A stretch of DNA of 64,000 nucleotides from Muscardinus avellanarius (Eukaryota; Chordata; Mammalia; Rodentia; Gliridae), in assembly GCA_963383645.1 (NCBI GenBank), contig OY726573.1, positions 21,982,845-22,046,844 of the forward strand, read 5' to 3'. Numbering within the stretch: position 1 is the first letter of the stretch; every line of letters begins with the position of its first letter. The notes under the pieces are model-generated. The model worked only from the letters and a program-made list of their open reading frames with translations. It was not told the DNA's origin and did not search any database. The translations under genes were made by a program, and so were the position numbers. Below, piece by piece: positions 1 to 9,998 of this stretch.

Positions 1-364
1 GGTCTCAGCAACTAAGTGTAGTGAGACCCTGTTTCTTTTTTTTTTTTTTTTTTTTTTTGGTGGTGGTACTGGGGTGGAACCCAGAGGCTTTCTACCTCCG
101 GGCTATACTCCCCAGACCTTTTTTTTTTTTTTTTTTTTGAAACAGGGTCTCGCTAAGTTGCCGAAAGCCTCACTAAGTAGCCGAGGCTGGCTTCGAACCC
201 ATGCAATACTCCTGTCTCAGCCTCCCAAGCGCAGGGATTACAAGCGTGCGCCACCACGCCCGGCTAGTGAGACCCTGTTTCTAAATAAAATGTAAAGTAG
301 GTCTAGGAGTGTACCCTGGAGGTAGAAAGTCCCTTGGTTCCATCTCCAGTACCACAAAAAAAAT
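1..364. repeat. Nested B1-dID SINE pair
   Basis: A forward SINE (fragments 1-36 and 265-364) is interrupted by a reverse SINE at about 37-264. The flanks carry an exact 18-bp duplication, TAGTGAGACCCTGTTTCT, at 19-36 and 265-282. Both belong to the subfamily with the GTTTCCAAATAAAATATAAAA-like linker (called type B here). Confidence 0.9.
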
Positions 365-578
365 TTTTTTTCTTTTTTTGCCATATTGGGGGTTGAACTG
401 GGGCATTCTACCTCCAAGATATACCCCCAGCTCTATTTCTTATTCTTTATTTTGAAACAAATTCTCACTAAGTTTCAGAGGGCCTCACTAAGTTACTGAG
501 ACTGGCCATGAACCTATGATCCTTCTGTCTCATCCTCCCAAGTACTGGGATTACATATATGGGCCAACATACCAAGTT
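365..578 (-). repeat. B1-dID SINE, reverse, diverged
   Basis: The reverse-strand order is seen: T-rich tail, dID part (ACCTCCAAGATATACCCCCAG), linker, and B1-like body ending near 578. It is more diverged than its neighbours. It lies in the last SMG6 intron. Confidence 0.8.
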
Positions 579-662
579 TTAGAAAGGTCTTTAAAGTATA
601 TAAAATTTGACTAAAGTAAGTATGGCTAGTATGATCACAGTGTTGTAGGGGAAAAAAGCATT

Positions 663-664
<2 letters not shown>

Positions 665-701
<37 letters not shown>
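665..701. repeat. (CA)n microsatellite
   Basis: An uninterrupted CA run of about 18 units is followed by a short AT run. Confidence 0.95.
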
Positions 702-702
<1 letters not shown>

Positions 703-805
703 TATATATATACTTGTAAGTGTGCATAAAGAAATCTAGAAAGGCACAAAACAGAGCTGGGGTAATCCTGACTGCTTTTCCATTTTACCCTCTCTACATG
801 GATTA

Positions 806-1028
806 CTTTTTTTTTTTTTTTTTTTTTTTTGCAGTACTAGGAATGGAACCCAGGGGCTTTCTACCTCTGAGCTACACTCCAGCCCTATTTTTTATTCTTT
901 ATTTTGAAACAGGGTCTCACTGAGTTGCAAAGGACCTCACTAAGTAGCTGAGGCTGGCTGCGAACCACAATCTTCCTGTCTCAGCCTCCCGAATTCTGGG
1001 ATTACAAGCGTGCACCACCACGCCCGGC
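806..1028 (-). repeat. B1-dID SINE, reverse
   Basis: The order is T-run, dID, linker and B1 body ending CACCACGCCCGGC. The flanks share a GATTACTTTT-like direct repeat (about 800-809 and 1033-1042, one base different), as expected of a target-site duplication. Confidence 0.88.
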
Positions 1029-1603
1029 TAGATGAATTACTTTTATTTAGCAGAGGAAAGTCGTGGCCGTAGCCAAGGGGCCACGTGGCACAGCTCTGCC
1101 GGGCCTTTGCTCGGCTCTCCTCAGTCCCTCTCCCCACACGTTGGAGCCGTGCCTCCTCTTGCCGTTCATCTTTGCTTTTCTACCTCTGGATGCATACAGC
1201 ATCAGCCTCCTGGCATCAACCTCTAGCATCAACTCTCCTGAAGGACAAAATGTGCAAAAAAGAAAAAAAGAGAGAGAGAGGGAAGGGTGTTATGAGTCCA
1301 GGGCCAGCTACACAGGCAGAAGGGGTAAAAGAAGCTTCTCTTACCCCCTTAGTTCAGTTCCTGGAAAACAGGTCTGCAGAGCCTGGTGGGTTTGGGCAGC
1401 TCTCAGGTACAAGGCAGAACTGAGTCCTGTGCAGAAGCCAAGGGCGCAAAGCAGAGAGCCCTAGCCCTTGTCAGACAGTAGGGGAGGGGCACCCTAGGCT
1501 GAGTCTGTAGGGGAAAAGGACTGTGGAGGGGCCTCCCCTGCGGGCCCACACGCCCCTTACGGTGCTGTCCTCAGTGAACCCCTTCTGCTGTCTGTGCCCA
1601 CAG
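1029..1603 (+). other. SMG6: SMG6 last intron, 3' end
   Basis: This is SINE-free sequence running up to a pyrimidine-rich acceptor (TCTGTGCCCACAG, AG at 1602-1603). The penultimate SMG6 exon is not in the window, so intron sequence begins at or before base 1. Confidence 0.8.
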
Positions 1604-1734
1604 AGGAGCCAATCCGCTTACTGCGAGAAGTGGTGCTGCTGACCGATGACCGCAACCTGCGCGTGAAGGCGCTGACCAGGAATGTGCCTGTGCGGGACAT
1701 CCCGGCCTTCCTCGAGTGGGCCCAAGTGGGCTGA
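1604..1734 (+). CDS. SMG6: SMG6 last coding exon (C-terminus of PIN nuclease)
   Basis: SMG6 is the endonuclease of nonsense-mediated mRNA decay. It cuts RNA near the stalled ribosome with a C-terminal PIN domain. This exon encodes only the last part of that domain: two bases of a split codon, then EEP/GAG-CCA-type codons reading EPIRLLREVVLLTDDRNL, followed by RVKALTRNVPVRDIPAF and the ending EWAQVG before a TGA at 1732-1734. The match to the SMG6 C-terminus is close along its whole length. The acceptor AG is at 1602-1603. The exon is too short to stand out as an open frame and was found by reading across the acceptor. The rest of the gene lies left of the window. The 3' end faces that of HIC1. 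Confidence 0.96.
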
Positions 1735-2635
1735 GGGGGCCACACCAGGGCCACCCCATGGTACCATTCCTGAGAAGCCTCCAGGCGCCCAGTGTAGCAC
1801 GGAAGATGCCCACATGCCTGAGCCACCAATCCACCCAGACAATAAACCATCCTCTTCCAACCCACGCCGTGGCCATGCTGTGGGGGAGCTGCTCCTCACA
1901 GAGCCCTTACCAAGGGTCAGCCGGAAGCTGCTGGGACCCTGCTGGGCTGCCAGAATTTGGCAGGGAGGTGGTTGGCTGGTGGCAACAACGGGTGGGCGAG
2001 CCAGATCAGCTGTCCCGCTCCCAGCCTTCCCCTCAGCCCAGGCCTGCTCAGCCCAAGAACTCGCCGCCAGTGGCAATGGGGCAGGGGCCTAGCGTTTCTG
2101 TCAGTCCCAGGTGAAGTCACAGGCCCCTGTAATCTGCAGAGCCTCTGTCTTGAATGTGTCCAAGAGGCTTTGGCTGTCATGAAGAGAGTGCCCGAGGTGT
2201 GTCTCCATCTCCCTGAGGCCTGGATCCCCCAGAGACCCATGTCTCTAACAGCCGTAGGCCCCCACCTTTTCTGCCCCCCCCCCCACCCAGCACACAGTCC
2301 CATTTTGCTGCTCTTCTGCATCGACCTGAGTGCCTGGCACTCTGCTCCATTTTCCCCTTGGAAACTGTCATGTCTCTAGAGGGAAGGGATATCTGGGCTC
2401 GGGCCCATGCCTCCTGGCTGCCCTGCACCTGCTCCATTTCCCCTCATCAAGAAATGTCTTCAGACTCATCTACCTCCTTTCCTGCCCTCCCACCAGAATA
2501 TCTATCCCCTCACCCTTCTTCCCCTTCTGGTTGGTCCTTTCACCCTCCCCAGTCCCCCAACTTCCTCACCTCGGTTCCTTGTCCTGGAGATTCTCACTCT
2601 GAATCTTCCTCCTCTGGTACCTGTGGCAGGAACCT

Positions 2636-2641
2636 AATAAA
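2636..2641 (+). terminator. SMG6: SMG6 internal poly(A) signal
   Basis: AATAAA is followed 30-50 nt later by a GT/G-rich stretch (GGGCCTGTGGGGAGG), typical of a used cleavage site. It would give a 3' UTR of about 0.9 kb. Confidence 0.65.
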
Positions 2642-3157
2642 GCTTTCCCAGCCCCTGCACTGAGACGCTTCTGGGCCTGTGGGGAGGGCCCCAGGGCCTG
2701 GAGGAGCACTGCCCGCCTAGAGTGTTCACCTTATTTCTGACCATTTCTCTGCACTTCCCAGAAGAATGCACACGGGGGCCTAAAGGCCGAGTGTCTCATT
2801 GCCCCTGTAGCTGGTACCCACCCTCACAACCTCGCTTTGGAAAGCTGCTTCTGGGAATTAATTGCTCCAACCCAAGGGACTTAGGGGAAGGCAGGGTCTT
2901 AGTGGAGCAGAGGTAAATCTGGATGGGACCCACTGTCTGATTCTGCGGCCAGCCCAGAAGATGGAATTGTGCTGTGCCCTCCCCCCAGGCCCAAGAATTT
3001 GCCAGAAGGAAGGGAGGTGCAGCAGAGTGAAGGCCAGTGGTTTGGAGCTCAGGGTCTCCAGACTCTTTTGAGGCCCTCTCCCTGACCGAAGTCTAATGGC
3101 GGGGCAGGCGGGGGTCTCTTCTCTCTGTTCCATTCACAACATTGGTTTTGTTTCCTA

Positions 3158-3163
3158 AATAAA
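3158..3163 (+). terminator. SMG6: SMG6 distal poly(A) signal
   Basis: AATAAA is followed by a TTGTTGATGTTT-like GT-rich element around 3192-3205. It is the last + strand signal before HIC1 3' UTR sequence on the other strand. Confidence 0.75.
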
Positions 3164-3314
3164 TTTTTAGTTATGAAACATGCCTGACCTCTTGTTGATG
3201 TTTCTGGGATTTTGGGGGTGGGGTGGCAAGCGCAACCCTGGGGTGGGGGGCTTACGCCTTCCCTGGTGCAGCCCACTCAGGTTCTTGTGCAGGGGCAGAA
3301 GAGAGCCGCAGGAT

Positions 3315-4111
3315 TGGGACCTTGGTTACTGCTTTATTGCTGTTTGGTTTGAGTATAGAAAATGGAAGCGGCTCTGAGAGAGCCTGTGTACAAGGTAGAA
3401 AATATACAAAAGGGCAGGGAGCTAAGGAGACCGCGGTCCAGCCCAGCCCAGACTGGGCTCAGGATGGGGGGCCGCCCGGGGAGCATGCAATAAATATGGT
3501 CCGGGGCCCCAGGGAAGGAAAGAGGACACCGCTGGGCTGGGAGACCAGGTAGGCCAGAGCTGTTCCAGCCCTGCCTCCTGAACTCGCCACCCTTGGTGGT
3601 TGGAAGGGTTGGCCCTGGGGCTAGTGCCACTTGTGCAAAACGAGTAACTTCACATTATCAGTCCCGGGGGGCAGGAGCGGGAGGCAGGGGACCCTCCGGC
3701 CGGCTCAGTTCCCTTCCCTCTCGCCAACACTGCCCAACGCCTTGACCCCGGCGGCGGGGAGATTCACAGTGAGAATGGGTGTGGTCGCAAGGGCCGGAGG
3801 TAGGGCTGGGAGCGCCCCAACAGTGACACCCCTCCCCGCAGGAGCAGCACGGAGCCGAGCGGAGGGGAGGGGGCCGACGAACCACAGGAAGAGGCGGGAG
3901 AGGCCGGGGTTCTCCTTTGGTCAACGCTGATATCAAAAATATAAATCTCCCTTCCCCGTCCCACCCCCGTCCCGGGGTTCCCCCACCCCCACCCGGGCTA
4001 AGGCACTAAGCGGTGAGGCCAGGTGGGCCGCGGCGGGGTGGGGCCGCCGCTACTAGTGGCTTGGGGGCGGGGCCGCGGCTCCCTGCGGGCTCCACCCGGC
4101 CGCCGGGCCCT
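3315..4111 (-). other. HIC1: HIC1 3' UTR
   Basis: About 0.8 kb of GC-rich, repeat-free sequence lies between the HIC1 stop and its poly(A) signal. Confidence 0.75.
3333..3338 (-). terminator. HIC1: HIC1 poly(A) signal
   Basis: TTTATT on the + strand is AATAAA on the minus strand, in CAATAAAGCAGTAACC. It is the only such signal seen downstream of the HIC1 stop before SMG6. It predicts cleavage near 3315, about 135 bp from the predicted SMG6 end. Confidence 0.8.
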
Positions 4112-6232
4112 CTAGGTGGGGGAGAAGCGGTCGATGGTCCGGCCGTCGGGCCCGGCGGCCAGGTGAGCGCCCTGACTCAGCACCTCCGCCGCCTTGTCGG
4201 GGCTGAGGCCCAGCTCCGCGGTGAACTTGGCCAGCGGGTAGAGGCTCTCGAGCGCCACCTTGGGGTCGTGCAGGAAGTGCGTGGTCTGCGCCAGCAGCTC
4301 GGCCGCGGCCGCCTTGTCCTGCTGCTTCAAGCTCAGCTGCTCGGCGGTGAGGCGGGCCACCGCAAAGACGCCCTCGGGGAAGTCGAGCTTGCCCTTTCCG
4401 TCGGGGCCCGGAACGCCGGCCAGCCCGCCGAGGCCCGCGAGCGCCCCCGCCGCGCCGGCGCCGCCCACCGCGTGCATCTTCATGTGGCTGATGAGGTTGC
4501 GCTGCTGCGCGAACTTGCCGCCGCACACCTGGCACTCGTAGGGCTTCTCGCCCGAGTGGATGCGCATGTGCTCGGTGAGGCGGTACTGGCGCGTGAAGCG
4601 CATGCCGCACGCGTCGCACGCGAAGGGCTTGAGGCCCAGGTGGCTGCGCATGTGGCGCGTCATGGTCCCGCGCTGCGTGAACTTCTTCCCGCAGATGGTG
4701 CACGGGTAGGGCCGGGTCAGCCAGTGCGTCTTCTCGTGCTGCCGCAGCGTGGCGGGGTCCTTGTAGCTCTTGTCGCAGGACGCGCACCGGTAGGGCCGCA
4801 GCAGCTCCCCCAGGCCCCCGGGAGCCCCCGCGACCTTGTCCGCCCCGGCGCCGAAGGGCGGCCCCAGGCCGGCGGCCCCCGCGGCCACCTCGGCCGCCTC
4901 GACCCTGCCGTACAGCGCCTCCTCCTCCTCCACGTGCGCCTCCACGTGCGCGTTCAGCTGCTCGGAGCTGGGGAAGCCCTTGCCGCACGGGATGCACACG
5001 TACAGGTTGTCGCCAAAGCTCTCGGGCTCGCCGTAGGCCAGGTGAGGGCACGGGTAGCCCTCCAGGTGGCCGCCGGGCGGGCTGGGGTCCTCGCTGCTGC
5101 CCGTCTCCTCGCTGCTGCTCTTGTAGTCGTCGCCGTCGCCGCCCGCGCCGGGCCCGTCCAGGCCGCCGGGGAAGCGCGGGGGCGGCACGAGGCCGAGCGC
5201 CGCGGCCCCGGGCGAGGCGGCCGCGTCCCCGCCGCCGCGCTCGTCGCCGCGCTCGCCCGGGGAGCCGCGCCCGCGGCCCAGCTCGTCGGCGAAGCCCCCC
5301 AGGCCCGGCTCGTGCTTCATCCAGCGGTACAGGAGGCCGGGCGCGTCGGGGCGGCCGGGCGGCTCGGGGCCCGGGCTGCCGCCGCTGCCCCGGAACGGGT
5401 CCGGGGGCGGCGCGGCCTCCTCCAGCTTCTGGAAGGGCAGCGGCGGCAGCGGCGGCAGCGAGAGCGGCGGCTCCTTGTAGGCGCCGGGAGGGCTGTCCGG
5501 GCGCGGGGGCAGCTCGCGCTCACTCAGCGGCCGCTCGGACGCCGCCGGGCCGGGCGGGCTCTTCTTGGACAGGTCCAGGCCGCAGAGCGGGGAGCAGCGG
5601 CGCTCGGGGGCGCAGAGCGCGGGGGCCGGGCCGGGGCCCGAGGCGTACAGCTCGGCGCAGTGCGTGTTGACCGCGCCCTCGGGGCCCGCCGGCGGCTCGG
5701 CGGGGGGCGGCGGCTGCGGCCCCGCCGGGGAGGAGTAGCAGGCCTGGATGACCGGCGTGGCGGCCCGCAGGCCTCGGCCCGGCCGCCCGTAGGGCGTGTA
5801 GCCGCCGCCGCCGCCGCCCCGCAGGTGGCAGTACTTGCCGTGGCGCTTGAGGCGCTTCTTGCACAGCGCCACGAGGTCAGGGATCTGCAGGTAGCTGGCG
5901 GCGGCCAGCACGGCGCCCAGGCTCGGCTCGGCCCCCGGGGCCGCCGCCGCCGCCGCCTCCGCACCATCAGCCAGGCGGCCGGTGTAGATGAAGTCCAGCA
6001 CCAGGCGGAACACCGCCGGGCTCACCATGTCGTGGTCCAGGTTTAGCAGGTTGTCATGCACCACCAGGGACTTGAGGTAGGCGCTGCTGGCCGCCAGCAC
6101 GTTCTTGTGCGCGCGGAAGAGGGCGTTCTGCACCACGATGATCACGTCGCACAAGAAGCCCTTGGTGCGCTGGTTGTTGAGCTGCAGCAGCAGCTGCCTC
6201 GAGTGGCCGGGCGCCTCCATCGTGTCCAGCAT
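4112..6232 (-). CDS. HIC1: HIC1 transcription repressor (BTB/POZ, five C2H2 fingers)
   Basis: HIC1 is a nuclear sequence-specific repressor and tumour suppressor that recruits CtBP and other corepressors. The 706-residue protein sits in one exon. It has a BTB/POZ domain at about 15-135, the CtBP-binding motif GLDLSKK at 218-224, a sumoylation-type MKHEP at 305-309, one isolated C2H2 finger at 411-433 and four clustered fingers at 481-503, 509-531, 537-559 and 565-587. The human form starting at the same MLDTM is 714 residues, so this one is nearly full length; glycine and alanine runs account for the difference. The start at 6232 was chosen because it matches the shorter known isoform. An acceptor (CCCCGCAG) puts the exon start at 6252, and the bases between encode ECAGQT in frame, as in the longer human isoform. 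I did not find the upstream coding exon for that form. Confidence 0.98.
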   Translation of the reverse strand: MLDTMEAPGHSRQLLLQLNNQRTKGFLCDVIIVVQNALFRAHKNVLAASSAYLKSLVVHDNLLNLDHDMVSPAVFRLVLDFIYTGRLADGAEAAAAAAPGAEPSLGAVLAAASYLQIPDLVALCKKRLKRHGKYCHLRGGGGGGYTPYGRPGRGLRAATPVIQACYSSPAGPQPPPPAEPPAGPEGAVNTHCAELYASGPGPAPALCAPERRCSPLCGLDLSKKSPPGPAASERPLSERELPPRPDSPPGAYKEPPLSLPPLPPLPFQKLEEAAPPPDPFRGSGGSPGPEPPGRPDAPGLLYRWMKHEPGLGGFADELGRGRGSPGERGDERGGGDAAASPGAAALGLVPPPRFPGGLDGPGAGGDGDDYKSSSEETGSSEDPSPPGGHLEGYPCPHLAYGEPESFGDNLYVCIPCGKGFPSSEQLNAHVEAHVEEEEALYGRVEAAEVAAGAAGLGPPFGAGADKVAGAPGGLGELLRPYRCASCDKSYKDPATLRQHEKTHWLTRPYPCTICGKKFTQRGTMTRHMRSHLGLKPFACDACGMRFTRQYRLTEHMRIHSGEKPYECQVCGGKFAQQRNLISHMKMHAVGGAGAAGALAGLGGLAGVPGPDGKGKLDFPEGVFAVARLTAEQLSLKQQDKAAAAELLAQTTHFLHDPKVALESLYPLAKFTAELGLSPDKAAEVLSQGAHLAAGPDGRTIDRFSPT

Positions 6233-7297
6233 CGTCTGCCCAGCACACTCTCCTGCGGGGACACACACCAGCCAGGTAAGCGCGGTGCAGCGCCCTTTCC
6301 GCCGGTACCCGGCCCCGCACTTCTCCCCGCCACTTCCCCTTCCCCTCCGCTGAGCAAGGGCACGGCGCGGCCTGGGCACTGGTGAAGGAGGATCGGAGGC
6401 CTCGGGAGTGGGAGCCCAGGCCGGCTGGCCCGAAACAGAGGGCCGAGCTGGAGGAGAAGCGCTGCGGGTGGACAGGAGGCCAGGCTGGCTGGTGCGCCCC
6501 AGGCCCAGGCGCAGCTGAACACTGGGTAGGTGCTGGGGACTTCCAAGGAGAAAACTGTTTAGGCGAAGTGACAGTTACCCGATTTAAGTAAAATGTCCGC
6601 TTCAGGAAAAGTCATTCGGGGCCGAGCAGTTTGCCCAAGCGAGGAGCAAGAGGGCCGAATGAGAAGTGCCTCCCGCCTCGGGAGAAGTTGCCCCAGTCAG
6701 GAGAAGTGATACGGAGGATGGCAGCGCTGTGCCCACCGTGGCGCCGCCCGGCCGGGGCTGTCAGGCCCAGCTTTGGGGCCGGGCAGCGACGCAGGGAGCG
6801 GAGGCAGTGGCCGCCGTGGCGGGCAGAGCGCGAAGGCCTGGCCTCGGCGCGGGGAGGGCGTTATATCGGGGCAGGAGGCTGAGGCAGGAAGCAGGTGGGG
6901 GGGAGGGGGGAGCCACGCAGCTCCCAGGGGAGGGAGGGGGCAGCGCCCCAGGCGGGCACCGCGCGCAGCCGGCTGCGGCCCCGACCCCGGCCGGCAGCCC
7001 TCCCGCGCTCGGACCCGGCCTGGGCCTCGGCTTCACACTGGGGACCGGCGCAGTCCCTGTCCAGCTCCCCTCGGCCCCTACACCCCCCCCCCGGAACTCG
7101 GCCGCCCCAAACTTGGGGAAAAGTTTCTCAACTTCAGACAGGGCGGGCGGGGCGCGCCAGCCCCAGTCCCTCGGCCCCCAGCTTCTCCTCTCGGCCCCCG
7201 ATTCCGGCAGCCGGGCGGCGGCGGGGACGAGCCAGGCCCTGGGCAGCTCTTCCCGCCCGCGCGCCCGCCCGGCCCGCAGGGTCTGACGGCCCGTTAC
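6233..7297 (-). other. HIC1: HIC1 exon 2 leader, acceptor and preceding intron
   Basis: Exon 2 begins at 6252, just after the acceptor AG at 6254-6253. The intron reaches back to a CAG|GTAACG donor whose GT is at 7297-7296. It is very GC-rich and repeat-free. Confidence 0.65.
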
Positions 7298-7680
7298 CTG
7301 CGGCCGCTGCCCGCCCGGCCTTCCCTCCCCGCGGCGGTGGCGACTCCTAGCCCGTCCGTGCCCCACCCGCCCCGCTGCCAGGCGCAAAACTGTGCCAGGG
7401 CAGCGCCCCTGCCAGCCCCGCCCGCCAGCTCCCCTTCCCTTCCCTGCCTCTCCAGCCCATGTGCGGGCAGAGCCGGCCCCGGCCCGCTGACCCCGCCGTG
7501 AACCCCGCGCAGAGCAGCCGCCCCGCGGTCCCGCGTCCTCCAGGGGGGACACTCGGAGCCCAGGCCGCCGGCCGCAGAGGGGAGCCCGCGCCAGAGGATG
7601 CGCCGCGGCGGCCAGCGCGCGAGGACCGGGCTGTCCCGGTCCCTCCGTGCCCCTCCCGGTCCCCAGATCGAGGACCCACC
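7298..7680 (-). other. HIC1: Candidate HIC1 non-coding first exon(s)
   Basis: On the minus strand, CGCAG|GTAACG (exon end at 7298) is a good donor about 1 kb upstream of exon 2, the spacing expected of the major first exon. A second donor-like CCAG|GTGGGT lies near 7682. Human HIC1 uses alternative first exons. Transcription starts cannot be fixed from sequence alone, so the outer limit is a guess. Confidence 0.45.
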
Positions 7681-7890
7681 TGGGGGGCATGTCGGAAGCC
7701 CCGGGCCCGGCTGCCGGCGGATCCAGGGGGGGACGTGGCTGCGCTGCGCTGCCCTCCGCCCGCCGGGCCCCCGGTCGGTCTGTCCTGCTGGTCCGTCCTC
7801 CCCGCGTCCTGGTTGCGTCTCAGCCCCGCCGCGCTTTCCGCACACTCTTATCTGGAGCGGCCGGGGCCGGCAGGCGCTCCTGCGGCTATG

Positions 7891-7904
7891 GCGCCACCTC
7901 GCGG
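7891..7904 (-). promoter_or_regulatory. CTCF-like site upstream of HIC1
   Basis: The minus strand reads CCGCGAGGTGGCGC. This fits the CTCF core CCGCGNGGNGGCAG at 12 of 14 positions. It lies at the outer edge of the HIC1 CpG island. Motif reading only. Confidence 0.5.
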
Positions 7905-7983
7905 TCTCGCAGGACTTTGCTCCGCGCGATTGTAACCCGGGTCCCGCGCACCTGAGCCGAGGCTTCGGAGATGCTGAACCGGA

Positions 7984-8214
7984 CAGGGGAAAGTTGTTTG
8001 TTTGTTTTTGTTTTTGGTGCTGGGGATTGAACCCAGGGGCATTTTTCCTCCGAGCTGCAAACCCAGCCCTATCTTTTTATTTCTTTATTTTGAAACAGAG
8101 TCTCCCTAAATTGCGGAGGATCCCAAGTAGCTGAGGCTGTCTGAGAACCTATGATATCCTCCTGTCTCAGCCTCCCAAGCACTGGGATTACAAGCGTTCG
8201 TCACCACGCCCGGC
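7984..8214 (-). repeat. B1-dID SINE, reverse
   Basis: A GTTTT-rich tail, the dID (GGGGATTGAACCCAGGGGCA) and a B1 body ending CCACGCCCGGC are seen. It marks the border between the HIC1 island and the unique sequence beyond. Confidence 0.85.
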
Positions 8215-9648
8215 TGACGGACACATTTGAAGAGTCACTCTTCCAGATGTATTTACCTGGAGACCCAGGTCCCCGACTGTGGGTCCCGGACTATGAGCCC
8301 CGTATACCCTGGGATTTTGAGCTGAGTGTTCCGGCATACATTTTTCTAGGCACATAACCCCAATTCAGAAGTTCTGCTCGCAAAAGGACTCTGGTAGCAG
8401 TAGGTGGTGACACTAGGTGGTGAGACGGAGGGTATGGGAATCCTAAGCGAGATAAAGGTACGCAGGATCTCAGTCCTGGACTCGACTGTCCTCTTAGACC
8501 TACTCTCTAGCGCGCCCACCTTCACTCAGGCACATGCGTCAGGTATGCACAGCATAACCCGGTTTGCACCCAGACCCTGGGGCCAGTGATACTGATGACG
8601 CGCAGGTTTGCGTAGACACCCCCGCCCCCTCCCGGAGTCCTGGCTCTCTGGGAGACTCCAGGACCTGCCATATAGAGACCTCATGAGCCTGGACAGAGGT
8701 GCTACCAAACAGCCCACCCTGAACTTTCAGGTCTCCGGAGAGACTCCAGGATACTCTACTAGAAACGGCTGGATAGGTGCCCACCCTTAGATTTCCCGTG
8801 TGAGCCGTTTGGAGGGACCTCGAGTGAGTGGCTTTCCCACTCAAGAGAAACAGGACAGTAGGGCCTGCGGCTTGGTACCCCAAAATGAAGGCCCGGTTCA
8901 TGGGAGTGATGTCTTTTCTGGGAGGGAGGGGACCCTGCACTAGTCCCTGAGCGCCCCGCTGCCACTCCGGAAGTGTCCCTGCGCAGCCGGGAGGAGGCGC
9001 CAGGACTACCGCAAGCACCGCGTCGGCGGCCGACGCTCCGCCCCCCCCCACCTCCTGACCCCCGCCCACACGGAGGGGGGCCTTGAGGACGCTTCTGATT
9101 GGCTGCGCCTCGCGAGGCGGCGGAGCGCGAGAGGCTGGGGCGCAGTGTTACCGTGGTAACCGACGAGGTTATCCCAGATAGCGTCTCTCCGAGGTCTTGG
9201 AGAGCTTAGCAACGTGGCGGGACTGCGCTTGCCGCCCCTCCTCGCTGTCCTCAGGCCTCCACGCCCCCGCCGGAGGCAGCAGCTGAGTCATTGTGAGGGG
9301 CGGCCGCGCCGTGGCCACTAGCTGTCCCTCCAGACACCAAGGTCTTGGGCGCCCCCCGGAGGTTCTGTTTCTACCGCAGGCGGCTTCTAGGCTTGGGTGC
9401 CAGTGACGGCTCCGCCGTGTTGAGTCTCCTTCATCCAGTTTCCGTTGCATAGTCTGAATCCATCTTCACGTCTTCCCCTCCATCTCCCCCTGGCACCTTC
9501 TCTAGACAAGTACTAGTCTCAAAGATGAAGCGATGGCTCCCAGAATTTCTGTCTTGTAGAGGAGGTGTGCTGGGACATCTTAGCTGAGGCACTTGCTGTG
9601 GGCTGGGCTGGAAGAGGGGGATAAGAAGGTTCTCAGAAGTGCCCTTGG
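8215..9648. other. Unique sequence with a CpG-rich core
   Basis: This is SINE-free, with no recognisable protein. From about 8930 to 9330 it is CpG-rich and holds a CCAAT-box inverse (TGATTGGCTG, 9096-9105) and an RFX-type X-box (9147-9160). It could be an upstream HIC1 promoter or an enhancer. A 93-codon minus-strand frame (9169-9450) resembles no family I know. Confidence 0.6.
9147..9160. promoter_or_regulatory. X-box (RFX-type) inverted repeat
   Basis: GTTACCGTGGTAAC has perfect GTTACC/GGTAAC arms with a 2-bp spacer, the full form of the RFX X-box. It lies about 42 bp from a CCAAT-type TGATTGG, in a CpG-rich context typical of a promoter. Confidence 0.6.
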
Positions 9649-9998
9649 AGAGTAGGGTTTTTGTTTTGCTTTCTTTCTTTCTTTTTTTCTTTTTTGTGAT
9701 ACTGAGGATGAAACCCAGGGGCTTTCTACCCCCCCCCCCGCTGCTACCCTCCCAGACCTATTTTACTTTATTTTATTTTTTGGTGGTACTGGGGGTGGAA
9801 CCCATAGGCTTTCTACCTCCAGGCTATGCTCCCAGACCTATTTTATATTTTATTTGGAAACAGGGTCTCACTAAGTTGCTTGAGAGCCTCACTCAGTAGC
9901 TGAGGCTGGCTTCGAACCAGCAGGATCTTCCTGTCTCAGCCTCACAAATGCTGGGATTACAAGGTGCGCCACCAGTCCTGGCTCTAGAGTAGGGTTTT
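9649..9998 (-). repeat. Reverse SINE with two tandem dID parts
   Basis: Two dID-like units (about 9695-9760 and 9778-9840) precede one B1 body ending near 9985. A 13-bp duplication AGAGTAGGGTTTT flanks the whole at 9649-9661 and 9986-9998, so the double-dID form inserted as one unit. Confidence 0.8.

Larger units (their letters stand above)
1735..3180 (+). other. SMG6: SMG6 3' UTR
   Basis: Unique, SINE-free sequence follows the SMG6 stop. Three AATAAA signals lie in it, at 1841-1846, 2636-2641 and 3158-3163, so alternative 3' ends are possible. The end near 3180 is inferred from the last signal. Confidence 0.8.
3980..7950. promoter_or_regulatory. HIC1: CpG island over HIC1 and its promoter
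   Basis: The stretch is very rich in G+C and CpG, from the end of the coding exon through the 5' region, and holds no SINE. HIC1 takes its name from methylation of the equivalent human island in tumours. CpG density drops sharply at the SINE starting near 7984. Confidence 0.85.

Noticed and set aside
1..1028. Search for the penultimate SMG6 exon
   Set aside because: No sequence matching the conserved PIN-domain part (such as GNNDDLI) was found; the segment is SINE and intron.
4053..5051. Other long minus-strand frames inside HIC1 and its promoter
   Set aside because: They are out-of-frame shadows of the HIC1 exon or CpG-island composition effects.
4013..6046. A 677-codon open frame on the + strand, antisense to HIC1
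   Set aside because: It mirrors the HIC1 exon. Very high G+C at HIC1 third positions removes stops on the other strand. The translation is a low-complexity Arg/Ala/Gly product with no domain.
6253..7950. Upstream coding exon for the longer HIC1 isoform
   Set aside because: The minus strand shows no frame with the expected N-terminus next to a phase-1 donor, so only the MLDTM start is annotated.
9169..9450. A 93-codon minus-strand frame in the CpG-rich pocket upstream of HIC1
   Set aside because: It has an ATG but no recognisable similarity and lies in CpG-rich DNA where frames of this size are common.
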